From Actinomycetota bacterium (GTDB lineage: Bacteria; Actinomycetota; Thermoleophilia; Gaiellales; Gaiellaceae): a stretch of DNA of 64,000 nt. The stretch is from assembly GCA_003132665.1 (NCBI GenBank), contig PKYN01000002.1, positions 115,457 through 179,456 of the forward strand, read 5' to 3'. Below, piece after piece: positions 43,108 through 51,664 of this stretch; within the stretch, counting starts at the first letter, position 1, and each line of letters opens with the position of its first letter. The notes beneath the pieces were generated by a model. It did no database searches, had not been told where the DNA came from, and saw nothing but the letters and a program-made list of their open reading frames with translations. The translations under genes were made by a program, and so were the position numbers.

Positions 43108-43270
43108 CAACGCGGTCCGAGCACTTTGCAATACTCGCGGCACCAAGGGCGCGCGCGGTCGCGCTTTCCTCCTCGCTCTATATTTCAACGGTGATGGCGC
43201 GCTCACATCGGTACCGGACCGGCTTGAACGTGCGCCGACAATCCTGCGGCGGCGCCGGCTCTGGGCAGGC

Positions 43271-44389
43271 GTGAGAGCGCTCGTCGTCCTCGCCTCGCCA
43301 CCGCTTCCCGAGGGCGGAGCGCCGGGTCGCTGCGCACTGGGCCTGATCCGGGGGCTGATGGCGCACGGCGTCGTCGTTCACGTGATCGCCGCGCGGCAGC
43401 ACTTCGCGGGCGACGTGCCGGCCGACATTCGGGTAGAGCTCGTCGACGTCCGGGCGGCGGCAACCGGGATACGAACCATCCCCGGGCGACTACGCCGCCC
43501 TCGCGGTCATCTGGCCGGCTATCTGGGCAGCCGCGTGCGCGAGCTCGCTGAAGATGTGGACGTGATTCACCTCGAGCAAGCCGAGACGGCCTGGTGCGAC
43601 CTGGGCGCGCCGAGCCCGTCGCTCGTTCACCTGCATTACCGCATCCGTCGCGATCGCGATCTCGGCCCGCCGTGGCGAAGCGAGTTCCGCTTCGTGCTCG
43701 AGCATGCGCTCGCCGAGCGCGCGGCCATACGTCGCCACCACTATCTGCTTGCAAGCTCTCCGCTGATCGCAGAGCAATTGCGACGCGAGGCACCGCGTGC
43801 GCGTGTCGTGCATGCACCGCTGGCCCTCGATCCGAGCTACTACGAGCCGGCGTCGCTCGAGACTCCGGTAGCCGGCGTCATCGGCACGGCCGAGTGGCTC
43901 CCCACCGCCGGCGGAATCAGACGCTTGCTGCAGCGAATCTGGCCGGAGACACGGCGCCTGGCGCCGGGCGCGACGCTTCGAATCGCCGGCCGCGGTACCG
44001 ACGCGCTTCTGGCGGGTGAAGCGCAAGACGGCGTCGAGGTGCTCGGGGAGGTTCCCTCTTCGGCGGCGTTCTTGAGCGGACTCTCACTCCTCGTCTACCC
44101 GCTCGATCGGGGTAGCGGCATGAAGGTGAAGGTGCTCGAAGCGCTGGCCTGCGGGCTGCCGATCGTGACTACGCCCGCCGGCGCGGAGGGAATCGAGGCC
44201 GGCGACGGGATCATCGTCGAGCAGAGCGACTCGGCGCTGGCGCGCGCGAGCGCGCGACTGCTCGTCGACGCCGATGAACGGCGAGAACGCGGCGCGGCGG
44301 CACGGCGCTCGTTCCTGGAGCACTACAGTCCGAAGCCCGCGACCGAGTCTGTCGTCGAACTATACGAACGGATGGTGGAGGACAGTTGA
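43271..44389 (+). CDS. Glycosyltransferase, GT4-like
   Basis: The 372-residue GT-B protein starts ALVVLASPPLPEGGAPGRCALGLIRGLMAHG. The C-terminal half has YPLDRGSGMKVKVLEALACGLPIVTTPAGAEGIEAGDG, a typical GT4 donor-site motif (MKVKVLEALACG). It probably adds one sugar of the repeat unit. It follows the flippase, and the next GT starts at the overlapping TTGA, which implies coupled translation. Confidence 0.87.
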   Translation: MRALVVLASPPLPEGGAPGRCALGLIRGLMAHGVVVHVIAARQHFAGDVPADIRVELVDVRAAATGIRTIPGRLRRPRGHLAGYLGSRVRELAEDVDVIHLEQAETAWCDLGAPSPSLVHLHYRIRRDRDLGPPWRSEFRFVLEHALAERAAIRRHHYLLASSPLIAEQLRREAPRARVVHAPLALDPSYYEPASLETPVAGVIGTAEWLPTAGGIRRLLQRIWPETRRLAPGATLRIAGRGTDALLAGEAQDGVEVLGEVPSSAAFLSGLSLLVYPLDRGSGMKVKVLEALACGLPIVTTPAGAEGIEAGDGIIVEQSDSALARASARLLVDADERRERGAAARRSFLEHYSPKPATESVVELYERMVEDS

Positions 44390-45552
44390 GACGATTCGCG
44401 TTCTCTCGCTCGAGCCTCACGAGCGCGTCATCGCAGGCTCCGCCGGCCGCCCAGGTCAAAGCCCCCTCAGCGTTTCACCTCGTCGCCTATACCGATGCCA
44501 CGGCCTACGCCGGAGCCGAGATCTGCCTCGGCAACCTTCTTCAAGGCCTGGACGAGAAGATCGCCGTCACCGTGCTCGCGACCAACCCGGAGGTCGGACG
44601 CTTTGTCGCCGGCTTCAGGCCCGGCGCGGACATCCGCTACGTGCCGCCGGTGCGCAACAAGTTCGACTTCGCGCCGATCCTCGCTCATTTCCGCGCGCTG
44701 CGGAAGCTGCGGCCCGACATCCTGCACGTGAACCTCAGGATTCCCTACAGCTGCCAGTACGGGATCCTGGCCGGATTGTTCACGCGCGGCGTCCGGGTGG
44801 TTGCCGTCGAGCATTGCCCGCTCGACACGCAAAGCGCTTTCAGTCGCTGGATCAAGCGTCACTCTTCCGCCCGGCTGGCCGCGCACGTCTCGGTGGGGAA
44901 GCAGGGCGCGCGAATGATCGAGAGCGAGGCCCACCTTCCTCCGAACAGCCTGCGCGTGATCTACAACGGCGTGCCCGAAGTCGAGACCGAGCCTCTGCCA
45001 CGACTCGCTTCCGGCCCGGTCATCGGCTCGATCGGTCGATTCGACCGCCTCAAGGGCTACGACCTCCTCGTGAAAGCGATGCCGGCGCTGCCCGGCGTGA
45101 CTGTGGTGCTCATCGGCGGAGGGCCGATGCGCGACGAGCTCGAGCAGCTGGCCCGCGAGCTCCAGGTGACAGGTCGCTTGATCCTGATCGACTGGAGCGA
45201 CGAGCCTCGCCGCTACCTCGCCGGCTTCGATCTCTTCGTTCTACCGTCGCGTGTCGAGGCGTTCGGGCTCGTGCTCGTCGAGGCGATGCTCGCGAAGCTC
45301 CCGGTCGTCGCCGCCGACGTCGGGGGAGTATCCGAATGCGTCGCAATAGACGAGACCGGCTTGCTCGTGCCGGTCGACGACGTAGCCGCGCTGACCTCGG
45401 CAATCCAGCGGCTGCTTGCCGACCCGGCGCTGCGCGCGAAGCTCGGCGAGGCGGGACTGGCCCGGGCGAGGAAGTTCTTCTCGCGCGAGCGCATGGTCAA
45501 GGAATTCGAGACTCTCTACCGGGACTTGATGAGCGGTGTGGCAGTCAACTAA
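44386..45552 (+). CDS. Glycosyltransferase family 4
   Basis: The 388-residue GT-B protein has AYTDATAYAGAEICLGNLLQGL near the N-terminus. It also has VIGSIGRFDRLKGYDLLVKAMPAL and PSRVEAFGLVLVEAMLAKLPVVAADVGGVSE. The last is the family-4 donor-binding E-x7-E motif. The TTG start overlaps the end of the previous gene, with GGAGG 5 bases upstream. A cytoplasmic repeat-unit assembly enzyme; sugars unknown. Confidence 0.9.
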   Translation: MRRFAFSRSSLTSASSQAPPAAQVKAPSAFHLVAYTDATAYAGAEICLGNLLQGLDEKIAVTVLATNPEVGRFVAGFRPGADIRYVPPVRNKFDFAPILAHFRALRKLRPDILHVNLRIPYSCQYGILAGLFTRGVRVVAVEHCPLDTQSAFSRWIKRHSSARLAAHVSVGKQGARMIESEAHLPPNSLRVIYNGVPEVETEPLPRLASGPVIGSIGRFDRLKGYDLLVKAMPALPGVTVVLIGGGPMRDELEQLARELQVTGRLILIDWSDEPRRYLAGFDLFVLPSRVEAFGLVLVEAMLAKLPVVAADVGGVSECVAIDETGLLVPVDDVAALTSAIQRLLADPALRAKLGEAGLARARKFFSRERMVKEFETLYRDLMSGVAVN

Positions 45553-46975
45553 CTGGCGTTTCCTGCTGCCGGACCCGGCGAACACCGTGTCGCTTCTCGG
45601 GCGTCCGTGCACTAGGACACTCGAGGGTCACGGAATCGCGCTCACGCCACCCGGCTCATCCGAGCCGGCGGACGTCATCTTGGCCGATCCGAGTTGCCTG
45701 GCTGCCGCGATACGGCGCGGCGCCGATCAGATCATCGTTGCCGGTCGCACGCCGGCTCGCCGGCTTCGCCGACACGGTTACGACGTTACGCATGTCCTCA
45801 CTCTTCCCACTCAAGCAAACCCGATGCTGATGCTCCCTCTCGCCCATCCCAACGCCTACCGGTACGCGTTCGACAATCTCGTCTTTCCGCGCACGCTGCT
45901 GAAGCGAGTCCGCAAGCGACTCGTCGGTCGAACACTCGGAGTGATCACGCCGCCGAACCTGCCGATCTTCACCCTGGCCCAGAAGAGACCGCGAGCGCCG
46001 TTTTTCCTCGCGGCTGCGGTCGAGTTGGGCGTCCCGGCCCAGAGCCACTGGTTCCTGCGCATCGGTCAGGGCTCGGCGCTCACCCGCTGCTCGTTTTTCG
46101 TCTTTGCGCCGGAGTCGACCCGGCCGGGCTGGATCGTCAAGTTCGCCCGCTTTCCAGGCTGCGAAGATCGCTTCGACGCCGACGAGCGCGGGCTAACGCT
46201 CGCACGCGAGGCGGGCACGATCGTGGCCCGGCACGCTCCGCAGCTACTGGGACGATTCGAGGCCGGTGGCCTGGCGGCCTCCGTCGAAACGGCCGCCGCC
46301 GGCAAGCCGCTCGTGGACGTCCTCCTGTCCTCTGGACCGCGCCGCCGCAAGCTGGCGCTGATCGAGGACGTTGCCGCCTGGATCGTCGAGCTCGGCGTTG
46401 CGACGCTCGCGCCATGCGAGAGCACCCGCGGCGAACGGTCGCGCATCGAGAAAGATGTGCAGCCGTTCGCGGAGGTGGAGTACGGCGCCGACCTGCTCGA
46501 GCGCGTTCAGGACGTCGGCGCCGTCCTGCAGCACAACGACCTCGGCTGCTGGAACATCGTCGTCGATCAGCGCCACTTCGTGGCGCTCGACTGGGAGGCC
46601 GCCAGGCAGCACGGATTCCCACTCTGGGACCTCTGGCTGTTCCTCTCGGATGCCCTCGCCACCCTCGACCGGGCGACCAGAGACGAGCGGCCGCAGTACT
46701 TCGTCCGGCTCTTTCGTGGTGAGCTGCCCAGCTCGGCGGTGTTGTTCTCGTGGACGAAGCGGGCAGTCCAGGCGTTGAGCGTCCCGGCGGAAGCGGTGGG
46801 GCCTTTGGCTGGCCTTTGCTGGTTGCACCACGCTTCCTCGGAGAGGAAGTCGCACAGCGCCCTGACGAAGCGGGGCCTCTCGACCGATGTTCCCTCGCGA
46901 CTGATGCTCTCTCTACCAAAGCTCTGGTTCGAAGAGCCCGGGCTCGGGCCCGACTGGAATCGGTGGAATGACTAA
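45536..46975 (+). CDS. APH/choline-kinase-like phosphotransferase in the glycan operon
   Basis: The 479-residue protein has a C-terminal kinase-like domain with the catalytic loop VLQHNDLGCWNIVVD and the metal-binding VALDWEAARQHGFPLWDLWLF. Those are the HxDxxxxN and DxE motifs of aminoglycoside/choline kinase-like enzymes. The N-terminal 200 residues hold FAPESTRPGWIVKFARFPG, the probable nucleotide-binding lobe with Lys. It starts 17 bases inside the end of the preceding GT gene. Between GT genes, it could phosphorylate a sugar or a small molecule attached to the glycan, rather than give drug resistance. Exact substrate unknown. Confidence 0.75.
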   Translation: MWQSTNWRFLLPDPANTVSLLGRPCTRTLEGHGIALTPPGSSEPADVILADPSCLAAAIRRGADQIIVAGRTPARRLRRHGYDVTHVLTLPTQANPMLMLPLAHPNAYRYAFDNLVFPRTLLKRVRKRLVGRTLGVITPPNLPIFTLAQKRPRAPFFLAAAVELGVPAQSHWFLRIGQGSALTRCSFFVFAPESTRPGWIVKFARFPGCEDRFDADERGLTLAREAGTIVARHAPQLLGRFEAGGLAASVETAAAGKPLVDVLLSSGPRRRKLALIEDVAAWIVELGVATLAPCESTRGERSRIEKDVQPFAEVEYGADLLERVQDVGAVLQHNDLGCWNIVVDQRHFVALDWEAARQHGFPLWDLWLFLSDALATLDRATRDERPQYFVRLFRGELPSSAVLFSWTKRAVQALSVPAEAVGPLAGLCWLHHASSERKSHSALTKRGLSTDVPSRLMLSLPKLWFEEPGLGPDWNRWND

Positions 46976-47008
46976 AGCCCTCTCTCCCAGAACCGTTCGC
47001 GGGGGCGC

Positions 47009-48247
47009 ATGAGAGCCGTCAAACAATCGCGCGCACCGCGACTCCTCTGCGTGTATCAACACGCGCCCACACCGGGGGCACCGGGCATCTATAGGCATCG
47101 TCTTCTCTTCGCCGAGCTGGTCCGCCGCGGCTGGCAGGTCGACCTCGTCTCGACGCCGCTCAACTACATGACCGGAACCGTGCCGCCGCGCTACGCGCGA
47201 AGGCTCTACACGCGCGAGTCGCTGGATGGAATCGTCCATCACTGGGTCTGGGCCTCGCGCTCGATCCACGCCTCGAAGCTTCGCCGCGCGCTCAACTACG
47301 TCACCTTCGCGTTCTCGTCGAGCCTGCGCGCAGTCACCCTCCGCCGGCCCGACGTCGTACTCGTTTCGTCTCCGCCGCTGACCGTCGGTGCGCTCGGGCC
47401 CGTGCTTGCGACTCGCTTCCGGCGTCCGTGGGTCTTTGAAGTCCGTGACGCCTGGCCCGAGTCGGCCGTCTCGGTCGGCTGGCTGAGCGAGCAGTCGCTC
47501 CTCTACCGCGTTCTCGAGAGGATCGCGCACCGCCTGGCCTCACGCGCACAGGCCGTCATCGTCCCGACCCCGGGCCTGATCGAGATCGTGCGACGGCACG
47601 GCGCTAAAAAGATCGATGTGATCTCGGGGGCGGTGATCGACGCGCCCCCGAACCCGAAGGTGCGGCGAGACGCACGCGCCAGGCTCGGTGTTGCGGACGA
47701 CGAGTGCTTGTTTCTGTACCTCGGCGCCCTGGGAGCCGCGAACGGTGTCGACACACTGCTCGACGCCGTCCAGGTGCTATCCGCCGACACCCCGGCGCGC
47801 TTCTTGCTCGTCGGCGACGGAAGCGCACGCGTGGCTCTCGAAGAGCGAGTTCGCGAGCAGGGAATCGAGGCTGTGAGCATCGTGCCCGCGGTTCCCAAGG
47901 ACGAGGTGAAGGATTTTCTCGCCGCCAGCGATGTCTGCCTGCACCTGCTGCGGGCCGATCCGGTCTTCTCCTCCGCGCTTCCGACCAAGGTGCTGGAGTA
48001 CTGTGGGGCGCACCGGCCGTTCATCACGACCGTCGTGGGCCTGCCCGAGCAGCTTGCGCTCGAGGCCGGCGGCGGTTTCGCGCCGAGCGCCGACGAGTTG
48101 ACCGACGAGCTCGAACGCTGGATAGCGATGCCGGCCGCCGAAAGGCGCGCGCGCGGCGAGCAAAGCTTCGAGGTCGGTTCGCGGCGCTTCGGTCTCGAGG
48201 CCACGGTCTCGGCCCTGGAAGCCGTGCTCCGGTCGGTCTCGAAATAG
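47009..48247 (+). CDS. Glycosyltransferase family 4 (WbuB-like)
   Basis: The 412-residue GT-B protein starts RLLCVYQHAPTPGAPGIYRHRLLFAELVRRGWQVDLVSTP. It also has KIDVISGAVIDAPP and CLFLYLGALGAANGVDTLLDAVQVL, and the donor region SSALPTKVLEYCGAHRPFITTVVG. This resembles the WbuB/WecH-type GT4 subgroup that adds aminosugars, but substrate cannot be stated. It is the last gene of the plus-strand operon and converges on the first beta-helix gene, with 15 bases between stops. Confidence 0.88.
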   Translation: MRAVKQSRAPRLLCVYQHAPTPGAPGIYRHRLLFAELVRRGWQVDLVSTPLNYMTGTVPPRYARRLYTRESLDGIVHHWVWASRSIHASKLRRALNYVTFAFSSSLRAVTLRRPDVVLVSSPPLTVGALGPVLATRFRRPWVFEVRDAWPESAVSVGWLSEQSLLYRVLERIAHRLASRAQAVIVPTPGLIEIVRRHGAKKIDVISGAVIDAPPNPKVRRDARARLGVADDECLFLYLGALGAANGVDTLLDAVQVLSADTPARFLLVGDGSARVALEERVREQGIEAVSIVPAVPKDEVKDFLAASDVCLHLLRADPVFSSALPTKVLEYCGAHRPFITTVVGLPEQLALEAGGGFAPSADELTDELERWIAMPAAERRARGEQSFEVGSRRFGLEATVSALEAVLRSVSK

Positions 48248-48262
48248 CCGCGGCCTCGTTGG

Positions 48263-49576
48263 TCAGCCAGACGTGTGCTCGAGCGCGCCCAGATCAGGCC
48301 GTGCCTTGCGCGCGTGCCCGAGCAAATCGGTAGCCGGCGTGTATGCGGGAATCGAGCGGCCGATCGCGGGGCTACTCGAGCGGAGCCGAAAGTCGCCGCT
48401 GGAAGAACGCATGAAGCGTGGGGCCACGCCGGTGATGTTGCTGCGAAGAGTGAAAAGCCGTATCTGTCCGTTGTAGAGAGGCTCGAAGTTTCCGTCGCGG
48501 TTCTTCCAGGCCAGGTTGTTGCGGACAACGTTGGTCTGCATGACCGCGTTACCGCCCGAGCCGGTGATGCCGTGGTGCGCGTTGTCGACGATGATGTTGT
48601 TCACGACCAGGACGTTGCGCGTGTCGAAACGCGTTCCTTCCCCGTAGAACACGACGGCGTCTCCCGCCGCCGGATCGGCTTGATAAGCGCGGTTGAACGT
48701 GTTGTTGGTGACGATCGTGCCGTCAACCTGACTTCCGAGTTGAAGCTGCCGCCCGTAGGGCTGGTCGTAGAAGACGTTGTTGGCGATGATTCCGCCGACG
48801 GTCGTGTGGTCGATCCCGTCGCCCGAGTCCGAGACCGCTCCCCAGTAGACCGAATGCGTGCCTTTGGCCCAGTACGGGTCTTGCTGAACGAACGCGCCGC
48901 CGTTGTCGTGGAAGTAGTTGCCCCAGAGCTGGATGTTTCGATTGCCGGTAGGGGCTGTCTTCCCGGTGCCAACGACGAGCACGCCCATGGCGCCCGTGTG
49001 ATGGACGTTGCAACGCCTGATCTCGATGTCGTGCGAATCCTCGATGCGAATACCGTCGGCGGAGCCGACGTGGATGTCGAAGCCCTCGACCCGCAATCCG
49101 CTGCCTCTGTACACCCAGATTGCCGGGAGATCCTTACCGGCGACGCCCGTCATGTGAACGCGTCCCGTCCGGTAGGCGCGCAGCGTTACAGGGTTGAGCG
49201 GATTGCCCGCCCGCGACCACCTGAACTCGCCCGGATAGGTCCCGCCGTGCAGCAAGATCGTGCTTCCCGATAGAGGCACCGAGCGCAGGGCCTTCCCGAC
49301 CGTCCGCCAAGGTCGTTCCTTCGTTCCGGCCCAGTGATCGTTGCCGCCGCTCCCGTCAACGAAGTAGCTGCGCCCCTGCGAGGCCGCCAGAGGAGCCGGA
49401 AGCGCGGAGCCGAGGCTCACAGCGACCTTGGGGGAGGCGCCGCGAGCCGAGCCGAAGCCGACGGCCAGCGCTTCGATCAGAACTATTAGTAAAGCGGCAC
49501 GCAGTAGCCACTGGAACGACCTGGCGATGGGTCCCCCTCTTCTGCTCGGTCGAAGACGCGGACTGTACCAGACCAT
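48263..49576 (-). CDS. Secreted right-handed beta-helix protein
   Basis: The product has about 437 residues from ATG 49576. The N-terminal region of the track ORF (to 50125) is a shadow of the overlapping GT gene. A signal-type stretch (WLLRAALLIVLIEALAVGFGSA) comes first. Parallel beta-helix coils follow, marked by repeats like IRIEDSHDIEIRRCNVHHTGAMGVLVVG and GGIIANNVFYDQPYGRQLQLGSQVDGTIVTNNTFNRAY. Such proteins are often pectate-lyase-like polysaccharide lyases, hydrolases or epimerases. It is the last gene of the minus-strand operon and a paralogue of the gene at 54153. Confidence 0.83.
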   Translation of the reverse strand: MVWYSPRLRPSRRGGPIARSFQWLLRAALLIVLIEALAVGFGSARGASPKVAVSLGSALPAPLAASQGRSYFVDGSGGNDHWAGTKERPWRTVGKALRSVPLSGSTILLHGGTYPGEFRWSRAGNPLNPVTLRAYRTGRVHMTGVAGKDLPAIWVYRGSGLRVEGFDIHVGSADGIRIEDSHDIEIRRCNVHHTGAMGVLVVGTGKTAPTGNRNIQLWGNYFHDNGGAFVQQDPYWAKGTHSVYWGAVSDSGDGIDHTTVGGIIANNVFYDQPYGRQLQLGSQVDGTIVTNNTFNRAYQADPAAGDAVVFYGEGTRFDTRNVLVVNNIIVDNAHHGITGSGGNAVMQTNVVRNNLAWKNRDGNFEPLYNGQIRLFTLRSNITGVAPRFMRSSSGDFRLRSSSPAIGRSIPAYTPATDLLGHARKARPDLGALEHTSG

Positions 49577-49647
49577 ATGCTGCCAAGCAGAGCCGACGTA
49601 CAGCGCCAAGCGGAACCGTACGCACGGTTTCGCGCACGAAGTCGACC

Positions 49648-50634
49648 CTACAGAACTCCCTGGTAAACCGCGAGAAGCCTCTCCGCGACCCTGTCGAGCG
49701 AGAACTCCTCGACCTTGCCCTGGCCCTCCACGCGTTCCCCGTGGCCGAAGGCACGGGCAAGCTTCTCGGCCAGGTCGGCCGCCGTCGCTTCGGCGATGAA
49801 GCATCCGCTCACTCCGGCCAGGCGCTCGCGAACGTCGCCCACGTCCACGCTGACGACCGCGACAGCGCAGGCCAGCGCCTCCTTGACTACGTTCGGGGAG
49901 CCCTCGTGGGTCGAGGTCAGGACGACGACGTCCGCGGCGTTGATCCAAACTGGCACCTCGTCGTGCGACACGCCCGCAAGGACGTGCAGGTCGACCGCGG
50001 TGCCCGCGGCTCGAACCAGTTCCACGGCGGCCTGCGCGAGCGGGAAGCGCTTCTCCGGTCGATCGGGGGGTGCAGGGAATAGAACGTGCTTGCGCTCGGG
50101 CGTCCAGCCAAGCTGGCGTCGACACTCGGCGCGATCGAGCGGGCGAAAGAGCGAGAGGTCGAGCCCGTTCGAGAGCAGCCAGACCCGCTCGGGGTCGATG
50201 CCTCGCGGAAGAGCGCGGCGCAGGGTCTCGGACATCACGATGATCCCGGCGGCGCGCCGGGCGGCGCGCCGCGAGCCGCGGACGCCAAGGCGCCGTGACA
50301 GCCGGTCGAGGCTGTTCCGCCCCGGACCGCCGAGCAGATCGGTGCCCTGGAACGAGACGACGACGGGTCGGTCGACCACGCAGCGCGTGACGATGTCGGC
50401 CATCACCCCGCCGTAGAGCACGTGCACCAAGTCGGGGTCGGACGCGACAACGAGCTCGCGCAGGCGACCGGGAAGCGTCCGGTACACGCGGCGCCCGGCC
50501 TGCCGACGGTCGACGTAGAGCAGATCGACCTCAACCCCCAACTCGCGCAGACTCTCTTCCTGCCGGCGCACGTAGTTGCCGACACCCGGCTGTTCCGGGG
50601 TCGGGTAGTTGTTCGTCACCATCAGGAGTCTCAT
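49648..50634 (-). CDS. Glycosyltransferase family 4
   Basis: The 328-residue GT-B protein begins MRLLMVTNNYPTPEQPGVGNYVRRQEESLRELGVEV. It has VVVSFQGTDLLG, VWLLSNGLDLSLFRPLDRAECRRQLGW and the donor-site TSTHEGSPNVVKEALACAVAVVSVDVGDVRERL. Its start overlaps the preceding C5-epimerase-like gene by 4 bases, so the two are coupled. It may build the chain that the epimerase acts on. Confidence 0.9.
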   Translation of the reverse strand: MRLLMVTNNYPTPEQPGVGNYVRRQEESLRELGVEVDLLYVDRRQAGRRVYRTLPGRLRELVVASDPDLVHVLYGGVMADIVTRCVVDRPVVVSFQGTDLLGGPGRNSLDRLSRRLGVRGSRRAARRAAGIIVMSETLRRALPRGIDPERVWLLSNGLDLSLFRPLDRAECRRQLGWTPERKHVLFPAPPDRPEKRFPLAQAAVELVRAAGTAVDLHVLAGVSHDEVPVWINAADVVVLTSTHEGSPNVVKEALACAVAVVSVDVGDVRERLAGVSGCFIAEATAADLAEKLARAFGHGERVEGQGKVEEFSLDRVAERLLAVYQGVL

Positions 50635-51659
50635 CGTGACGAGCTCCGGCGGAGGGTATGCCGCGGACGCAGCAAGCGGAAGGCGACCTTGCGCGTGAGA
50701 GCAAGGCCAGAGGCCGTCATGCTCCGCGCGCCGCGCTCCCAGTCGGCGGCTGTCTGCCTGATCGAGGCTCGCGGGGCCAGCGCGTCCGTCGCGAGCAGCT
50801 GCTCGATGTGGAGCCGGTGGTAGAAGGGACTCGCGACGTGCTTGATCGGATGCGGGAAGAGGTCGTAGCGAGACCAGTGCGGGCGCGCGCGATAGAGCTC
50901 CAGCCGCGCGGCGAGCGCGTCGATTCCCGCATCGAAGGCAGCCGCGAAACGCTCATCACCCTGCGCGGAGGACGCGGCGAGATCGTAAAGGCCCCAGAGC
51001 CCGAAGATCCAACCGTTGAGCACGTGCGAAGGCGATTGCGTCGGGTACTCCTGCAGCACGGGCCCCTCGGGCGTCTCGGCAATGAGTCCCATTCCGGGGT
51101 CGACGAGCGCCCGGCCGGCGCGAATCGCCGCCGCTTCCAGCGCGGGGTCGGCCAGAGTGTGTGCGGCGCGGACGAGCAGGCTGGCGGCCTCCCCCTGCGC
51201 CATGGCCGACAACCACGGCGCCTCGACGGAATAGGTGTGCGCCATCGGGAACAGGTACCGAATCCCGCCGTCCTCGTCCATCGCAGACGCAAGCCATTCG
51301 CTCGCGCGGGCGACGACGTCGCGCCATGCCGCCGCCGTCTCGATCTGCTGCCAGGCCGCCAGCCCGAGCTGGGCGATCGTCACCGGGTTTGCCCGCGTTC
51401 GATCGGCGCTCAGGCGCACGAGCGCCTCGGTGGCCTCCTGCGGATCACGGGCAAGGCCGAGCGCGAAGGGGCGCAGATCGTTGTAGTACCCCGCTTGCGG
51501 ATCGCCGGCGACGAAAGTGGCGCGAAGCTGAGGAGTGCGGGCGAGCATCACGGCGAGGGATTCTGCTTCAGGAGCACGAGATCGAGCGCCGGCGGCGCTC
51601 CCATATCCGTATCGAGCCGAAGAAGGCGACGACCGACCTCGAGCCGGACACGGCGCCAC
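50631..51659 (-). CDS. D-glucuronyl C5-epimerase C-terminal-like protein, possible N-terminal frameshift
   Basis: The 342-residue ORF has the C5-epim_C pattern. NPVTIAQLGLAAWQQ comes early, EYPTQSPSHVLNGWIFGLWGLYDL in the middle and SPFYHRLHIEQLLA at the end. This domain inverts C5 of glucuronate to iduronate in heparan-like chains. It lies inside a GT operon, so the substrate is likely a uronic-acid-containing glycan. The first 35 residues look like an out-of-frame shadow. A better start is ATG 51661, three bases after the GT stop, reading MWRRVRLEVGRRLLRLDTDMG. That frame meets a TGA at 51548, so a one-base shift is suspected. Confidence 0.78.
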   Translation of the reverse strand: MAPCPARGRSSPSSARYGYGSAAGARSRAPEAESLAVMLARTPQLRATFVAGDPQAGYYNDLRPFALGLARDPQEATEALVRLSADRTRANPVTIAQLGLAAWQQIETAAAWRDVVARASEWLASAMDEDGGIRYLFPMAHTYSVEAPWLSAMAQGEAASLLVRAAHTLADPALEAAAIRAGRALVDPGMGLIAETPEGPVLQEYPTQSPSHVLNGWIFGLWGLYDLAASSAQGDERFAAAFDAGIDALAARLELYRARPHWSRYDLFPHPIKHVASPFYHRLHIEQLLATDALAPRASIRQTAADWERGARSMTASGLALTRKVAFRLLRPRHTLRRSSSR

Positions 51660-51664
51660 ATCGG

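Noticed and set aside
41851-43206. 451-residue minus ORF over the flippase gene
   Set aside because: Shadow of a conserved membrane protein; its composition is unlike a real protein.
44274-45830. 518-residue plus ORF over the two GT genes
   Set aside because: Out-of-frame reading of GT4 genes whose motifs are clear in the other frame.
49577-50125. N-terminal extension of the beta-helix ORF
   Set aside because: It runs antisense-like through the GT gene's coding strand in another frame; a signal peptide begins after 49576.
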